Source: Flavobacteriaceae bacterium MAR_2010_188 (GTDB lineage Bacteria > Bacteroidota > Bacteroidia > Flavobacteriales > Flavobacteriaceae). Taken from it: DNA of 64,000 bases. The notes beneath the pieces are model-generated. The model was not told the origin of the DNA. It ran no database searches and saw nothing but the letters and a program-made list of their open reading frames with translations. Shown piece by piece: positions 44,598 through 53,847 of this stretch (the first letter of the stretch is position 1; the number at the start of each line of letters is the position of its first letter). A program made the translations under genes and the position numbers. The stretch spans positions 2,878,001 to 2,942,000 of the forward strand of contig LT629302.1 of the NCBI GenBank assembly GCA_900104375.1, in the 5' to 3' direction.

Positions 44598-45245
44598 ATG
44601 TTTCTCGAAAATACTGTTAACCATAAAGAACAATTCGGCTGGATCGAGGTAATCTGTGGTTCCATGTTTTCTGGTAAAACAGAAGAATTGATACGTCGTC
44701 TAAAACGTGCTCAATTTGCTAGACAAAAGGTCGAGATTTTTAAACCTGCCCTAGATGTGCGCTACGATGAAGACATGGTAGTCTCTCATGATAGCAACCA
44801 AATTAGGTCTACGCCGGTACCTGCCGCGGCTAATATTCCGATTTTGGCGGACAGCTGCGATGTGGTTGGTATTGACGAGGCGCAATTCTTTGATGATGAA
44901 ATAGTTAGGGTCTGTAATGACCTTGCAAATAAAGGAGTTAGGGTCATCGTTGCTGGTTTAGACATGGATTTTAAAGGCAATCCTTTTGGCCCTATGCCAA
45001 ATCTTATGGCGACTGCAGAATATGTTACAAAAGTACACGCCATTTGCACCAGAACAGGAAATCTTGCTCAGTACAGTTATAGAAAGTCTAGCAGCAATAA
45101 TCTTATTTTGTTGGGGGAGGTAGAAGAATATGAACCGCTAAGCCGTGCTGCTTATTACAAAGCAATGGTGAGAGATAAGGTTAGGAATATGAAGGTTAAC
45201 GACCCGGAAGAGGTGGTGGCTAAATCCAAAAATTCTAATGCCTAA
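44598..45245 (+). CDS. tdk: Thymidine kinase
   Basis: A 215-aa type II thymidine kinase. The P-loop is [12 protein letters not shown] (about residues 20-31), the Walker-B-like DEAQFF is near residue 95, and the lasso region carries YRKSSSNN. The usual CxxC zinc pair is only partly kept: one Cys is in VHAICTRTG. It salvages thymidine. Its stop overlaps the alr start by 8 nt. Confidence 0.93.
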   Translation: MFLENTVNHKEQFGWIEVICGSMFSGKTEELIRRLKRAQFARQKVEIFKPALDVRYDEDMVVSHDSNQIRSTPVPAAANIPILADSCDVVGIDEAQFFDDEIVRVCNDLANKGVRVIVAGLDMDFKGNPFGPMPNLMATAEYVTKVHAICTRTGNLAQYSYRKSSSNNLILLGEVEEYEPLSRAAYYKAMVRDKVRNMKVNDPEEVVAKSKNSNA

Positions 45246-46344
45246 AGCGCAAGAAACACTTCTCGAGATAGACCTAAGCGCTTTAGAGAAAAATTACCAT
45301 TATTTAAAATCAAAGCTAAAACCAGACACCCAGTTTTTGGGAGTAGTAAAGGCGTTTGCTTATGGCAGTGATTCTGTCGCAATCGCTAAAAAGCTTCAAA
45401 AATTGGGGGCAGATTATCTCGCGGTCGCTTATTTTAGCGAAGGCGAGTTGCTAAGAAACAATGACATTATAAAACCGATTTTGGTTTTGCATCCCCAAGT
45501 TTCAAATTTTAAAAACCTCATTGAGCTCTGTCTCGAACCGAATATCTATAGCCTTAAAACACTCAAATCCTTTGTGGAAACCGCAGAAGCCGAAAAACAA
45601 TTAAATTACCCGATTCATATTAAATTTAATACTGGTTTAAATCGTTTGGGATTCGTTGAAAATGAAATTGAAGAAATTTTTTCTATTCTGAAGAAGACTA
45701 ACGCGGTAAAAGTGAAGTCTATCTTTTCGCATCTCGCCGCAAGCGAGGATTTGGCTGAAAGGGATTTTAGCGAAATGCAAATCAATAAGTTTAAAAAGTA
45801 TTCTCAAAAACTTAAGGATAAGCTTGGCTACAGACCTATGTACCATATGCTTAATACTTCGGGGATTTTAAATTATCCTGAAGCACAATTTGATATGGTC
45901 CGCAGCGGAATCGGTCTTTACGGTTTTGGAAATTCAGACGAATACAAGGGAAAACTTATTCCTATTGCAACCTTAAAATCCGTCATTTCTCAAAAACATC
46001 ATATTGAAAAAGACCAGACGATAGGCTATAACCGCGCATTCAAAAGTGAAGCATCAATGACCACCGCCACAATTCCTATCGGGCATGCAGATGGCATTGG
46101 CAGACAGTACGGCAATAAAAAAGGTTACGTGGTAATAAATAAAGAGAAAGCATTCATCGTTGGCAATGTGTGTATGGATATGATAATGGTAGATGTGACA
46201 AATATTGAATGTGAAGAAGGTGATGAGGTGGTAGTCTTCGGGAAGGATTACAATGCTTCAGATTTTGCTTCAACTGCAAAAACTATTTCTTATGAAATCC
46301 TTACCGCGATTTCTCAAAGAGTTAAAAGAAAAATAATAGAATAG
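45238..46344 (+). CDS. alr: Alanine racemase
   Basis: A 368-aa PLP enzyme that makes D-alanine for peptidoglycan. The PLP Lys is in [13 protein letters not shown] (residue 39), followed by the family's Y-G at 43-44. The second catalytic Tyr falls in the C-terminal domain near [21 protein letters not shown] is another diagnostic segment. Compared with many enzymes, the PLP motif has AFAYG instead of ANAYG. It overlaps tdk by 8 nt, suggesting co-transcription. Confidence 0.94.
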   Translation: MPKAQETLLEIDLSALEKNYHYLKSKLKPDTQFLGVVKAFAYGSDSVAIAKKLQKLGADYLAVAYFSEGELLRNNDIIKPILVLHPQVSNFKNLIELCLEPNIYSLKTLKSFVETAEAEKQLNYPIHIKFNTGLNRLGFVENEIEEIFSILKKTNAVKVKSIFSHLAASEDLAERDFSEMQINKFKKYSQKLKDKLGYRPMYHMLNTSGILNYPEAQFDMVRSGIGLYGFGNSDEYKGKLIPIATLKSVISQKHHIEKDQTIGYNRAFKSEASMTTATIPIGHADGIGRQYGNKKGYVVINKEKAFIVGNVCMDMIMVDVTNIECEEGDEVVVFGKDYNASDFASTAKTISYEILTAISQRVKRKIIE

Positions 46345-46414
46345 TATTCTCACTTTTGAAGATTTTACCTTTTTTATATAAATTAGAGGCAACAACTAAC
46401 TTAAACCAACAACT

Positions 46415-46819
46415 ATGTTAAAGGAATTTAGAGATTTTATAATGACGGGCAACGTCATAGACTTGGCAGTTGCCGTAATTCTGGCTGGTGCTGTTGGTAT
46501 GGTGGTTACCGGATTTACCAATGATATTATGATGCCCATCGTAGGTCATTTTGCTGGAGGACTCGATTTCGCCGATATGAAGTATGTGTTAGATCCAGCA
46601 ATAGTGGCTGCAGATGGGGAAGTTACCAAGCCAGAAAACGCTATTCTATACGGAAAATGGGTCAATGCCCTTATAAACCTTATCATCGTTGGCTTTGTTC
46701 TATTCTTAATTGTAAAAGCTTACAATACAACTAAAAAACCTAAAGCCGCAGCGGCTCCATCTGGACCTAGCGAACTAGATGTTCTAAAAGAAATCCGCGA
46801 TGAGCTTAAAAAGAAATAA
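46415..46819 (+). CDS. mscL: Large-conductance mechanosensitive channel MscL
   Basis: A 134-aa protein with two transmembrane helices (about residues 15-40 and 80-102). The N-terminal FRDFIMTGNVIDLAVAVILAGAVGMVV is the MscL signature, and the C-terminal helix ELDVLKEIRDELKK forms the cytoplasmic bundle. It releases solutes during hypo-osmotic shock. A clear terminator follows. Confidence 0.96.
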   Translation: MLKEFRDFIMTGNVIDLAVAVILAGAVGMVVTGFTNDIMMPIVGHFAGGLDFADMKYVLDPAIVAADGEVTKPENAILYGKWVNALINLIIVGFVLFLIVKAYNTTKKPKAAAAPSGPSELDVLKEIRDELKKK

Positions 46820-46852
46820 TTTAATACCGTTACATCACATATTCTAACCCTA

Positions 46853-46882
46853 AACCGTCTCGATCGAGGCGGTTCTTTTTTT
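46853..46882 (+). terminator. Rho-independent terminator after mscL
   Basis: AACCGTCTCGA pairs with TCGAGGCGGTT (one G-T wobble), followed by C and a run of seven T or more. It is oriented for plus-strand transcripts. Confidence 0.85.
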
Positions 46883-46892
46883 ATCTACTTTT

Positions 46893-46926
46893 TTTGAAGC
46901 TCAAGTGGTTATAATATTTAAATTTG
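46893..46926 (+). promoter_or_regulatory. Putative Bacteroidota promoter of asd
   Basis: TTTG at 46893-46896 and TAAATTTG (TAnnTTTG) at 46919-46926 match the -33/-7 consensus, with a 22-nt spacer slightly longer than the usual 19-20. It lies just after the mscL terminator and 22 nt before the asd ATG. Confidence 0.5.
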
Positions 46927-46948
46927 TCCCTTTTAAAATCATGAAACT

Positions 46949-47938
46949 ATGAAAGTTGCAGTTGTTGGAGCCACCGGGATGGTGGGAGAAGTAATGTTGA
47001 AAGTGTTGGAGGAAAGAAACTTTCCCTTGACAGAATTATTACCCGTTGCGTCCGAGAGATCAATCGGTAAAAAGATAAAGTTTAAGGGCAAGGAATATTC
47101 AGTGATTGGGCTAGAAGAAGCAGTGAAACAAAAACCGGATATCGCTCTATTTTCAGCGGGAGGTTCGACTTCATTAGAATGGGCGCCAAAATTTGCCGAA
47201 GCTGGTACTACTGTGGTAGATAATTCTTCGGCTTGGAGAATGGACCAATCTAAAAAGTTAGTGGTGCCAGAAATCAACGCATCCATACTTACCAAATACG
47301 ATAAGATTATTGCAAACCCAAACTGCTCTACCATTCAAATGGTGATGGTTTTGGCTCCATTGCATAAAAAATATAAAGTTAAGAGAGTAGTTGTTTCAAC
47401 CTATCAATCGGTATCTGGGACAGGTGTAAAAGCAGTTAGACAATTTGAAAATGAGATTGCAGGAATAGATGGCGAAATGGCCTATAAATATCCGATTCAC
47501 AGAAATGCAATTCCTCAATGTGATGTTTTTGAAGAAAACGGTTACACTAAGGAAGAAATGAAACTTGTTAGGGAAACACAAAAGATATTGGACGACCGAA
47601 CCATTGCGGTAACTGCAACTGCAGTTAGAATACCAACCGCTGGCGGACATAGCGAAGCTGTAAACATTGAATTTGAAAATGATTTTGAAATCAATGAAGT
47701 TAAACAATTATTAAGTGAAACGGATGGTGTAGTGGTTCAAGATAATCTTGAAGAAAGCAGTTATCCTATGCCGCTTTACGCCAATGGAAAGGATGATGTC
47801 TTCGTTGGAAGGATTAGAAGGGACGGTTCACAGCCAAATACTCTTAATTTATGGATCGTGAGCGATAACCTTAGAAAAGGCGCCGCGACTAACACCGTTC
47901 AAATCGCAGAATATTTGCTTAAAAATGAACTTTTATAG
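46949..47938 (+). CDS. asd: Aspartate-semialdehyde dehydrogenase
   Basis: A 329-aa enzyme reducing aspartyl phosphate to the semialdehyde, for lysine, methionine and threonine synthesis. The NADP motif is VVGATGMVGEV (residues 4-14), the catalytic Cys is in NPNCSTIQM (near residue 128), and the late RIPTAGGHSEAV supplies the catalytic His. Length is standard. It has its own promoter-like site and terminator, so it appears monocistronic. Confidence 0.95.
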   Translation: MKVAVVGATGMVGEVMLKVLEERNFPLTELLPVASERSIGKKIKFKGKEYSVIGLEEAVKQKPDIALFSAGGSTSLEWAPKFAEAGTTVVDNSSAWRMDQSKKLVVPEINASILTKYDKIIANPNCSTIQMVMVLAPLHKKYKVKRVVVSTYQSVSGTGVKAVRQFENEIAGIDGEMAYKYPIHRNAIPQCDVFEENGYTKEEMKLVRETQKILDDRTIAVTATAVRIPTAGGHSEAVNIEFENDFEINEVKQLLSETDGVVVQDNLEESSYPMPLYANGKDDVFVGRIRRDGSQPNTLNLWIVSDNLRKGAATNTVQIAEYLLKNELL

Positions 47939-47977
47939 GAGTTAGAGAGCGTTTACATAATATCATAAAACCTTGCT

Positions 47978-48013
47978 AAAAAAGCAGTTGTACGTTGGTA
48001 CGGCTGCTTTTTT
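47978..48013 (+). terminator. Rho-independent terminator after asd
   Basis: AAAAAAGCAG pairs with CTGCTTTTTT around an inner GTAC/GTAC stem, ending in a T-run. It is oriented for plus-strand transcripts. Confidence 0.85.
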
Positions 48014-48044
48014 AATTAAATTAGCCCGTTAAAAAAATATAAAG

Positions 48045-50210
48045 ATGAAGCATATAATAGTTGGAGTAAGTTGTCTTGTAGTATTAATGGGTTGTAAAGA
48101 AGAAAAGGTGGACGAAAAAGAGACAGTTATGCAATATCCCGAAACGAAAACAGTAGATACGGTAACTACATATTTTGGTACAGAAGTAAAAGACCCTTAC
48201 CATTGGTTGGAAGATGACAAAAGCGAAGAAACTGCAACTTGGGTAAAGAATGAAAACCAAGTGACCAATGGTTATCTAGAGCAAATTCCTTATAGAGAAG
48301 AATTAAAACAACGTCTTTCGGATTTATGGAATTACGAGAAATTGAGCGCTCCATTTATCGAAGGCGATTATACATATTTCACTAAAAATGATGGTTTACA
48401 GAATCAAAGCGTCATTTTCCGATATAAAACAGGTGAAGATCCTTCAACCGCTGAAATGTTTTTAGATCCAAACAGTTTTAAGGAAGATGGAACAATTTCA
48501 CTTGGAGGAACTGAATTTTCTGATGATGGTAGTATGTTAGCTTACAGCATTTCTGAAGGTGGTAGCGACTGGAGAAAAGTTTTGATTATGGATACTGCTT
48601 CCAAGGAAATAATAAGTGACACCCTTATTGACATTAAGTTTAGTGGGACCTCTTGGTATAAAAATGATGGTTTTTATTACTCAAGTTATGAAAAACCACA
48701 GGGCAGCCAACTTTCTGCAAAAACCGATCAGCACAGAGTTTTTTATCACAAATTGGGTACGCCTCAATCCCAAGACAAATTGATTTATGGCGGAACGGCC
48801 GAGCAAAAATATCGCTACGTAGGTGCTCGAGTAACCGAAGACAGTAAGTATTTGGTAATGTCTTTGGCCAACTCAACCTCAGGCGGGAAATTATATATTA
48901 AAGACCTAGAAAAACCTAATAGTGAATTTATCCCGATTATAGATAATGAAGATACCGAGACCAGAATGATTGATAATATTGGTAGTAAATTGTTTTTGAT
49001 GACCAATAAGGATGCTCCTAATCAAAAAATTGTAACGGTAGATTTTTCTAATCCTGCCTCAGAAAATTGGAAGGATTTAATTCCAGAAACGGAAGACGTT
49101 ATGAGCGCATCTACCGGTGGTGGGTATATTTTTACTGAATACATGAAAGATGCCGTTTCCCAGATCAAACAATACGATATGGACGGTAAATTTGTAAGGG
49201 ATATAGAATTACCTGGTGTAGGCAATGCAGGTGGTTTCAGTGGAAAAAGAGATGATAAAACAGAATATTACTCTTTCACGAACTACAATACGCCTTCTAG
49301 TATTTATAAGATGAATTCTGATACTGGAGAATCTGAACTTTATTGGAAACCAGCAATCGAATTCAACAGCGATGATTATGTGAGTGAGCAGGTGTTTTAC
49401 ACCTCAAAGGACGGCACCAAAGTACCGATGATTATAACTCATAAAAAAGGTTTAGAGATGAACGGTAAAAATCCAACTATTCTATACGGCTACGGTGGAT
49501 TTAATATCAGTCTTAACCCTGGTTTTAGCATTACCAATGCGGTTTGGATGGAAGAAGGAGGTATTTATGCTGTTCCAAATCTTAGAGGCGGTGGCGAATA
49601 TGGCAAAGAATGGCATGATGCAGGAATTAAGATGAAAAAGCAAAATGTATTCGATGATTTTATTTCTGCAGCAGAATATTTGATCGATAATAAATATACT
49701 TCCAAAGATTATTTAGCGATTAGAGGCGGAAGTAATGGTGGGCTCTTAGTTGGCGCCACTATGACTCAAAGACCAGATTTAATGAAAGTCGCGCTTCCGG
49801 CAGTTGGGGTGTTGGATATGCTTAGATACCATACGTTTACCGCTGGTGCAGGTTGGGCGTACGATTATGGGACGGCAGAAGACAGCAAAGAAATGTTCGA
49901 TTATCTAAAGGCATATTCTCCTTACCATAACATTAAGGAAGGTGTAGAATATCCGGCAACGCTAATCACAACTGGCGATCATGATGACCGTGTGGTTCCG
50001 GCTCACAGCTTTAAGTTTGCTGCCGAATTACAAAAAAATCAAACTGGTAATAATCCTGTTTTGATAAGAATTGAAACGGATGCCGGCCATGGCGCAGGTA
50101 CACCGGTGAGCAAAACCATTGAACAATATGCAGATATTTTCGGCTTTACCCTTTATAATATGGGATTCGATGTTTTGCCAAGTAAAACAAAACAAAAAGT
50201 AAAAGGATAA
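48045..50210 (+). CDS. Prolyl oligopeptidase family (S9A) lipoprotein peptidase
   Basis: A 721-aa serine peptidase. The N-terminus is a short lipoprotein signal (SCLVVLMGC, Cys near residue 16). A seven-bladed beta-propeller spans about residues 80-430, and the alpha/beta-hydrolase domain follows. The catalytic Ser is in RGGSNGGLLVG (near residue 563), Asp in GDHDDRVVP and His in DAGHGAG. It cleaves short Pro-containing peptides, probably in the periplasm. It is preceded by the asd terminator and followed by its own. Confidence 0.93.
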   Translation: MKHIIVGVSCLVVLMGCKEEKVDEKETVMQYPETKTVDTVTTYFGTEVKDPYHWLEDDKSEETATWVKNENQVTNGYLEQIPYREELKQRLSDLWNYEKLSAPFIEGDYTYFTKNDGLQNQSVIFRYKTGEDPSTAEMFLDPNSFKEDGTISLGGTEFSDDGSMLAYSISEGGSDWRKVLIMDTASKEIISDTLIDIKFSGTSWYKNDGFYYSSYEKPQGSQLSAKTDQHRVFYHKLGTPQSQDKLIYGGTAEQKYRYVGARVTEDSKYLVMSLANSTSGGKLYIKDLEKPNSEFIPIIDNEDTETRMIDNIGSKLFLMTNKDAPNQKIVTVDFSNPASENWKDLIPETEDVMSASTGGGYIFTEYMKDAVSQIKQYDMDGKFVRDIELPGVGNAGGFSGKRDDKTEYYSFTNYNTPSSIYKMNSDTGESELYWKPAIEFNSDDYVSEQVFYTSKDGTKVPMIITHKKGLEMNGKNPTILYGYGGFNISLNPGFSITNAVWMEEGGIYAVPNLRGGGEYGKEWHDAGIKMKKQNVFDDFISAAEYLIDNKYTSKDYLAIRGGSNGGLLVGATMTQRPDLMKVALPAVGVLDMLRYHTFTAGAGWAYDYGTAEDSKEMFDYLKAYSPYHNIKEGVEYPATLITTGDHDDRVVPAHSFKFAAELQKNQTGNNPVLIRIETDAGHGAGTPVSKTIEQYADIFGFTLYNMGFDVLPSKTKQKVKG

Positions 50211-50234
50211 TTCAAACCTTAATTTGAAAAATTG

Positions 50235-50268
50235 AAAAAATCGTTCGAGAGCCTCGGACGATTTTTTT
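50235..50268 (+). terminator. Rho-independent terminator after the prolyl oligopeptidase gene
   Basis: AAAAAATCGTTCGAG pairs with CTCGGACGATTTTTT around an AGC loop and ends in a T-run; plus-strand orientation. Confidence 0.85.
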
Positions 50269-50283
50269 ATGATATATTAGAGC

Positions 50284-51234
50284 ATGCTGAAAGTTGAAAA
50301 TGTTACTTACTTCTATTCCAAAACTCCTGTGTTGGAAGATATTTCATTCAACCTAAAAAGAGGCGGAAATCTTGCCATAATCGGTGAAAGTGGATCAGGA
50401 AAAAGCACGCTTCTAAAAGCGATTTACGGCACTTTTGATTTACCAAAAGGAACCATTTTCTGGAACGAAGAACCGATTTTAGGACCAGCGTTTAATTTGG
50501 TGGTCGGTTATGATTTTATGAAATACGTAGCACAAGAATTCGACTTGATGCCATTTATTACCGTAGAAGAAAATATCGGCAAATTTCTTTCAAACTTTTT
50601 TCCTGAAGAGAAAAAGGAGCGGACAAAAGAAATCCTAGACATCATTGAGCTTGGCGATTATGCTAAAACTAAAGTTAAAAATCTTAGCGGCGGTCAGAAA
50701 CAACGTGTGGCGCTCGGTAGAGCAATTGCCAACAAACCAGAGATAATTTTGTTGGACGAGCCTTTTAGCCATATCGATAATTTTAAGAAGCGTAGTTTGC
50801 GCAGAAACGTATTCAGTTTTTTAAAAAAAGAAAAAATCAGTTGTATCGTTGCGACTCATGATAAAGATGACGTTATGGCGTTTTCGGATGAATTGATTGT
50901 GCTAAATAATGGCCAAATTGTAGAGAAAGGCACGCCGAAGCAATTATATAATCAACCAAAAACAGAACTTATCGCTTCATTTTTTGAACCGCACAATAAA
51001 CTCCTTAAATCTGATATTTTAGAAAATTCTACTGACGAAGATTTTTATATTTATGCCTCTCAACTTAGAGAAGTTGAAAAATCCAACTTAAAAGTAATTG
51101 TTGAAAAATCTTATTTTGAAGGAAATCATTTTTTAATTGAAGGTTCCTTTAAAGCAAAACCAATTTTCTTTAATCATGAAAATGCTCTCGAAAAAGGACA
51201 AACTGTTTATCTAGAATATACAAATCCAGAATAA
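50284..51234 (+). CDS. ABC transporter ATP-binding protein
   Basis: A 316-aa ATPase subunit. The Walker A is GESGSGKST (residues 36-44), the signature motif is LSGGQKQR near 138, Walker B is IILLDEP near 157 and the H-loop is VATHDKDD. The C-terminal 90 residues look like an extra regulatory or TOBE-like region. No permease gene is adjacent, so its partner and substrate are unknown. Its last 28 nt overlap the tail of the PPTase gene on the other strand. Confidence 0.9.
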   Translation: MLKVENVTYFYSKTPVLEDISFNLKRGGNLAIIGESGSGKSTLLKAIYGTFDLPKGTIFWNEEPILGPAFNLVVGYDFMKYVAQEFDLMPFITVEENIGKFLSNFFPEEKKERTKEILDIIELGDYAKTKVKNLSGGQKQRVALGRAIANKPEIILLDEPFSHIDNFKKRSLRRNVFSFLKKEKISCIVATHDKDDVMAFSDELIVLNNGQIVEKGTPKQLYNQPKTELIASFFEPHNKLLKSDILENSTDEDFYIYASQLREVEKSNLKVIVEKSYFEGNHFLIEGSFKAKPIFFNHENALEKGQTVYLEYTNPE

Positions 51235-51779
51235 TTTCCACAGTGGGTCAGTGAAATTTGATACGGTAATTTAGAATTGTAGTAGAATAATTCCGGGACA
51301 TCCGCATTGTTTTTTTTGATGTTCAAATGCTTCAAGTTGAAATTGTTTTCTTTTGAAAAGCTTTCAAAAAAGAAATTTCTTATCGATTTACTTTGGCTTA
51401 GATGCGATTCATTTTCAATTTGAAAAATGTCACTTTTATATTCTGCTGAAGGATTCGAAGTAGCAATAGAATATATAAATTGTTCCGTAATTGTAGAGTT
51501 AGTGTAATAAATCTGGTTTTCAATCTTGACAAAACCGTGATTTGAATCAGACAAAAAACATATCAGACCAGACGGATTAAAAGACCTCTTCTTAAATTTT
51601 TGAACGTAAATCTTATAAGCAGCTTCCTTCATGCTCCAAAGCAAGCCGACCGTTAACTGTGGATTTTCTGAAAATGAAATAAGTTGTTGCTCGTTTTCAG
51701 AAAAAACTTTTTCTAAAAAACCTTTTCTCTTCCAGTTAAGTGGATTTTTTTTTAAGTCGACAATATCATTGCCAATCAT
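51207..51779 (-). CDS. 4'-phosphopantetheinyl transferase of the type III PKS operon
   Basis: A 190-aa PPTase-superfamily protein. The opening MIGNDIVDLKK supplies the first Asp of the Mg2+ site, and LLWSMKEAAYKIY contains the diagnostic W-x2-KEA motif (near residues 48-53). It transfers phosphopantetheine from CoA to carrier proteins. It is the last gene of the operon and overlaps the ACP gene by ATGA, so it likely primes that ACP, whose site (NSANLV) is unusual. A dedicated PPTase next to its ACP argues for a self-sufficient pathway. Confidence 0.87.
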   Translation of the reverse strand: MIGNDIVDLKKNPLNWKRKGFLEKVFSENEQQLISFSENPQLTVGLLWSMKEAAYKIYVQKFKKRSFNPSGLICFLSDSNHGFVKIENQIYYTNSTITEQFIYSIATSNPSAEYKSDIFQIENESHLSQSKSIRNFFFESFSKENNFNLKHLNIKKNNADVPELFYYNSKLPYQISLTHCGNYSGFVYSR

Positions 51780-52030
51780 TTTGCCTCTAATTTGGAATTT
51801 ACGATTTCCATGGCTGCTTTTACCGAGAGCATTCTTTCCATTTCATCATTTTCGATGCGGATATCAAAACCATCTTCAACATCTAGGATAACGTCGACCA
51901 GATTTGCAGAATTAATCTTTAAATCCCTTACAAAATCGGTATCTTCAGATAAATTATTAAACGCTTCTTCATCTTGTATATAGGGCTTAACAATCGCTTT
52001 AAGTTTTGCGATCAGTTCGTTCTTTTCCAT
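51776..52030 (-). CDS. Acyl carrier protein of the type III PKS operon
   Basis: An 84-aa carrier protein, FVRDLKINSANLVDVILDVE. The phosphopantetheine Ser is kept, but the usual D-S-L reads N-S-A, and the following acidic helix VDVILDVEDGFDIRI is standard for ACP. It lies between the ketosynthase (17-nt gap) and the PPTase (ATGA overlap). It probably carries the fatty-acid-like intermediates made by the surrounding KS, dehydratase and enoyl reductase. The altered site may fit the dedicated PPTase. Confidence 0.88.
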   Translation of the reverse strand: MEKNELIAKLKAIVKPYIQDEEAFNNLSEDTDFVRDLKINSANLVDVILDVEDGFDIRIENDEMERMLSVKAAMEIVNSKLEAK

Positions 52031-52047
52031 AAGTTTTTAGTGTAAAA

Positions 52048-53322
52048 CTAAGCTTTCCAACGCTTAAACAAAACACAACCATTAACGTCGCCAAAACCAA
52101 AACTTGCCTTTATGGCAATATTAATTTCTTTATTCATCATTTTCTGTGGAATTTTCTCCTTATCAATTAACTCTAAAATCTCGGGATGCACATCGTCGCA
52201 ATTAATGTTCGGAAAGATAAATTGTTCTGTAATTTGAAGAACTGTCGCAACGCTTTCAATGCTTCCTGCGGCCGCCAAACAATGGCCAACCATACCTTTT
52301 AATGAATTTATATATGGAAAATTGCTTCCTTTTCTTTGAAGCGCTTTGGTCCAATTTTCAATTTCTAAAGAATCTTTGGAGGTTGCGGTAAGGTGGCCAT
52401 TTATTAGGTCGATTTCTTCAGGAGAAATACCAAAATTAATCAAGGCACCGCTAATGCATCTTTGTACTGCCTCAGGATTTGGAGCAGTTAAAGTGCCATC
52501 ATTTCTTTGGCCGCCAGAATTAACGGCACCGCCCAAAACCTCAGCGTAAATCTTTGCATTTCTTTCTAATGCACTTTCTAACGATTCTAAAACCATTGCC
52601 CCTGCACCACTGCCGGGCACGAATCCGCTTGCGGTGGCACTCATAGGTCTAGATCCATGTTCAGGACTTTCATTGTGCTTATAGGTCATAACCCGCATTG
52701 CATCAAATCCTCCCCAGATATATGCACCGTTGTCGCTGCAACTCCCAACCAGCATGCGTCTTGCCTTACCAGATTGAATACGGTCAAATCCCATAACGAT
52801 AGCTTCAGTACCTGTAGTACAAGCAGAAGAATTGGTGGTAACTTGATTGCCTAGACCTAAGATTCCGCCTAAAAAAGCACTTACGCCGCTCGCCATGGTT
52901 TGTAAAACCGCAGTGCTGCCCAAACGTTTTACTTCTTTATTGTCTATTTTATAGATTGCTTCCCTAAACTTTTCTATTCCAGATGTACCGGCGCCAAAAA
53001 TAGTCCCGCTATCATTATCTAATTCACTTTGTTCATTTACGGCAAAGCCAGCATCTTTCCAAGCGTCCATACCAGCAATACAGCCGTATAAAATCCCAGA
53101 ACTATTAAATCCGCGTAGTTGAAGTGGGGTAAGATATTCTTGTTTCTTTTCTTCGGAAATAGTCGGAATACCTCCAATACAACAAGAGAAATCCAAATCC
53201 TTTAAATTTTGATGAAATGTAATTCCTGAAGTTCCGTTTTTTAGGGCTTGGGTAAATTCACTTATACCAACCGCATTTGGTGCCACAACTCCCATTCCTG
53301 TAATCACAACCCGTTTCTTCAT
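52048..53322 (-). CDS. Beta-ketoacyl-ACP synthase II-like, intact triad (type III PKS operon)
   Basis: A 424-aa FabF-family enzyme. The nucleophile is the Cys of SSACTTG (near residue 167); the His residues are in NGHLTAT (variant of NAHGTST, near 310) and KGMVGHCLAAAG (near 345). The NGHLTAT variant differs from housekeeping FabF, which suggests a specialised subfamily, but the triad is complete. It overlaps the dehydratase gene by ATGA. It likely builds the acyl chain on the neighbouring ACP. Confidence 0.9.
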   Translation of the reverse strand: MKKRVVITGMGVVAPNAVGISEFTQALKNGTSGITFHQNLKDLDFSCCIGGIPTISEEKKQEYLTPLQLRGFNSSGILYGCIAGMDAWKDAGFAVNEQSELDNDSGTIFGAGTSGIEKFREAIYKIDNKEVKRLGSTAVLQTMASGVSAFLGGILGLGNQVTTNSSACTTGTEAIVMGFDRIQSGKARRMLVGSCSDNGAYIWGGFDAMRVMTYKHNESPEHGSRPMSATASGFVPGSGAGAMVLESLESALERNAKIYAEVLGGAVNSGGQRNDGTLTAPNPEAVQRCISGALINFGISPEEIDLINGHLTATSKDSLEIENWTKALQRKGSNFPYINSLKGMVGHCLAAAGSIESVATVLQITEQFIFPNINCDDVHPEILELIDKEKIPQKMMNKEINIAIKASFGFGDVNGCVLFKRWKA

Positions 53323-53765
53323 CTACTTTCGACTTTAATCATTCCTGAAATTTGCCCTCTACAAACCAATTCTTTGTTGGAATTGAACATTTTTATTTGG
53401 CATTTTAGTTTATTAAATCGAAATACTTCCTTTTCGGAAATGACGGTAACTTTTTCTCCAGGCATAACCGGTAAAAAGAAATCTATCTGGTTAGAAGTTA
53501 AGGCAATTTGAGGTTGAAATTTTTCAGCAATCATCTCCTTTAATAAGTAAATCCCTAAACACACAACCCCAATCTGGGCCATACATTCGGTAAGTATAAC
53601 TCCCGGTGTGACCGGATTTTCTTTAAAATGACCTTTATAAAAATATTCGTCTTCTTTAAAAGTGTAATGACCTTCAATTCCTTGTTCGGAAATCATTGAA
53701 AGCCCATCCACAAACAAAAATGGCTGTTGATAAGGCAGTAGTTTTATGATTTGGCTTGAAGTCAT
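53319..53765 (-). CDS. 3-hydroxyacyl-ACP dehydratase (FabZ-like) of the type III PKS operon
   Basis: A 148-aa hotdog protein. KLLPYQQPFLFVDG opens the fold where FabZ reads LPHRYPFL, so the first His is Tyr, but the main catalytic His is kept in YKGHFKENPVTPGVIL (near residue 45). ECMAQIG carries the acidic partner. Length equals FabZ. It is coupled by ATGA to the ketosynthase and lies 82 nt after the reductase gene. The likely role is dehydration in chain building for the type III PKS starter. Confidence 0.88.
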   Translation of the reverse strand: MTSSQIIKLLPYQQPFLFVDGLSMISEQGIEGHYTFKEDEYFYKGHFKENPVTPGVILTECMAQIGVVCLGIYLLKEMIAEKFQPQIALTSNQIDFFLPVMPGEKVTVISEKEVFRFNKLKCQIKMFNSNKELVCRGQISGMIKVESR

Positions 53766-53828
53766 ACTAGATTAAATTTTAATAAAATACTAAAGTCTCA
53801 ATCTGACATTTAAAATGATAATCTTCGA

Positions 53829-53846
53829 TTCCTGCTTTGGCAGGAA
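53829..53846. repeat. Small palindrome TTCCTGC/GCAGGAA
   Basis: A 7-bp stem with a 4-nt TTTG loop sits between the dehydratase and enoyl-reductase genes. It resembles the CCTGCC palindromes at 39.4 kb and has no T-run, so a terminator role is not supported. It may be a short interspersed palindrome. Confidence 0.55.
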
Positions 53847-53847
53847 A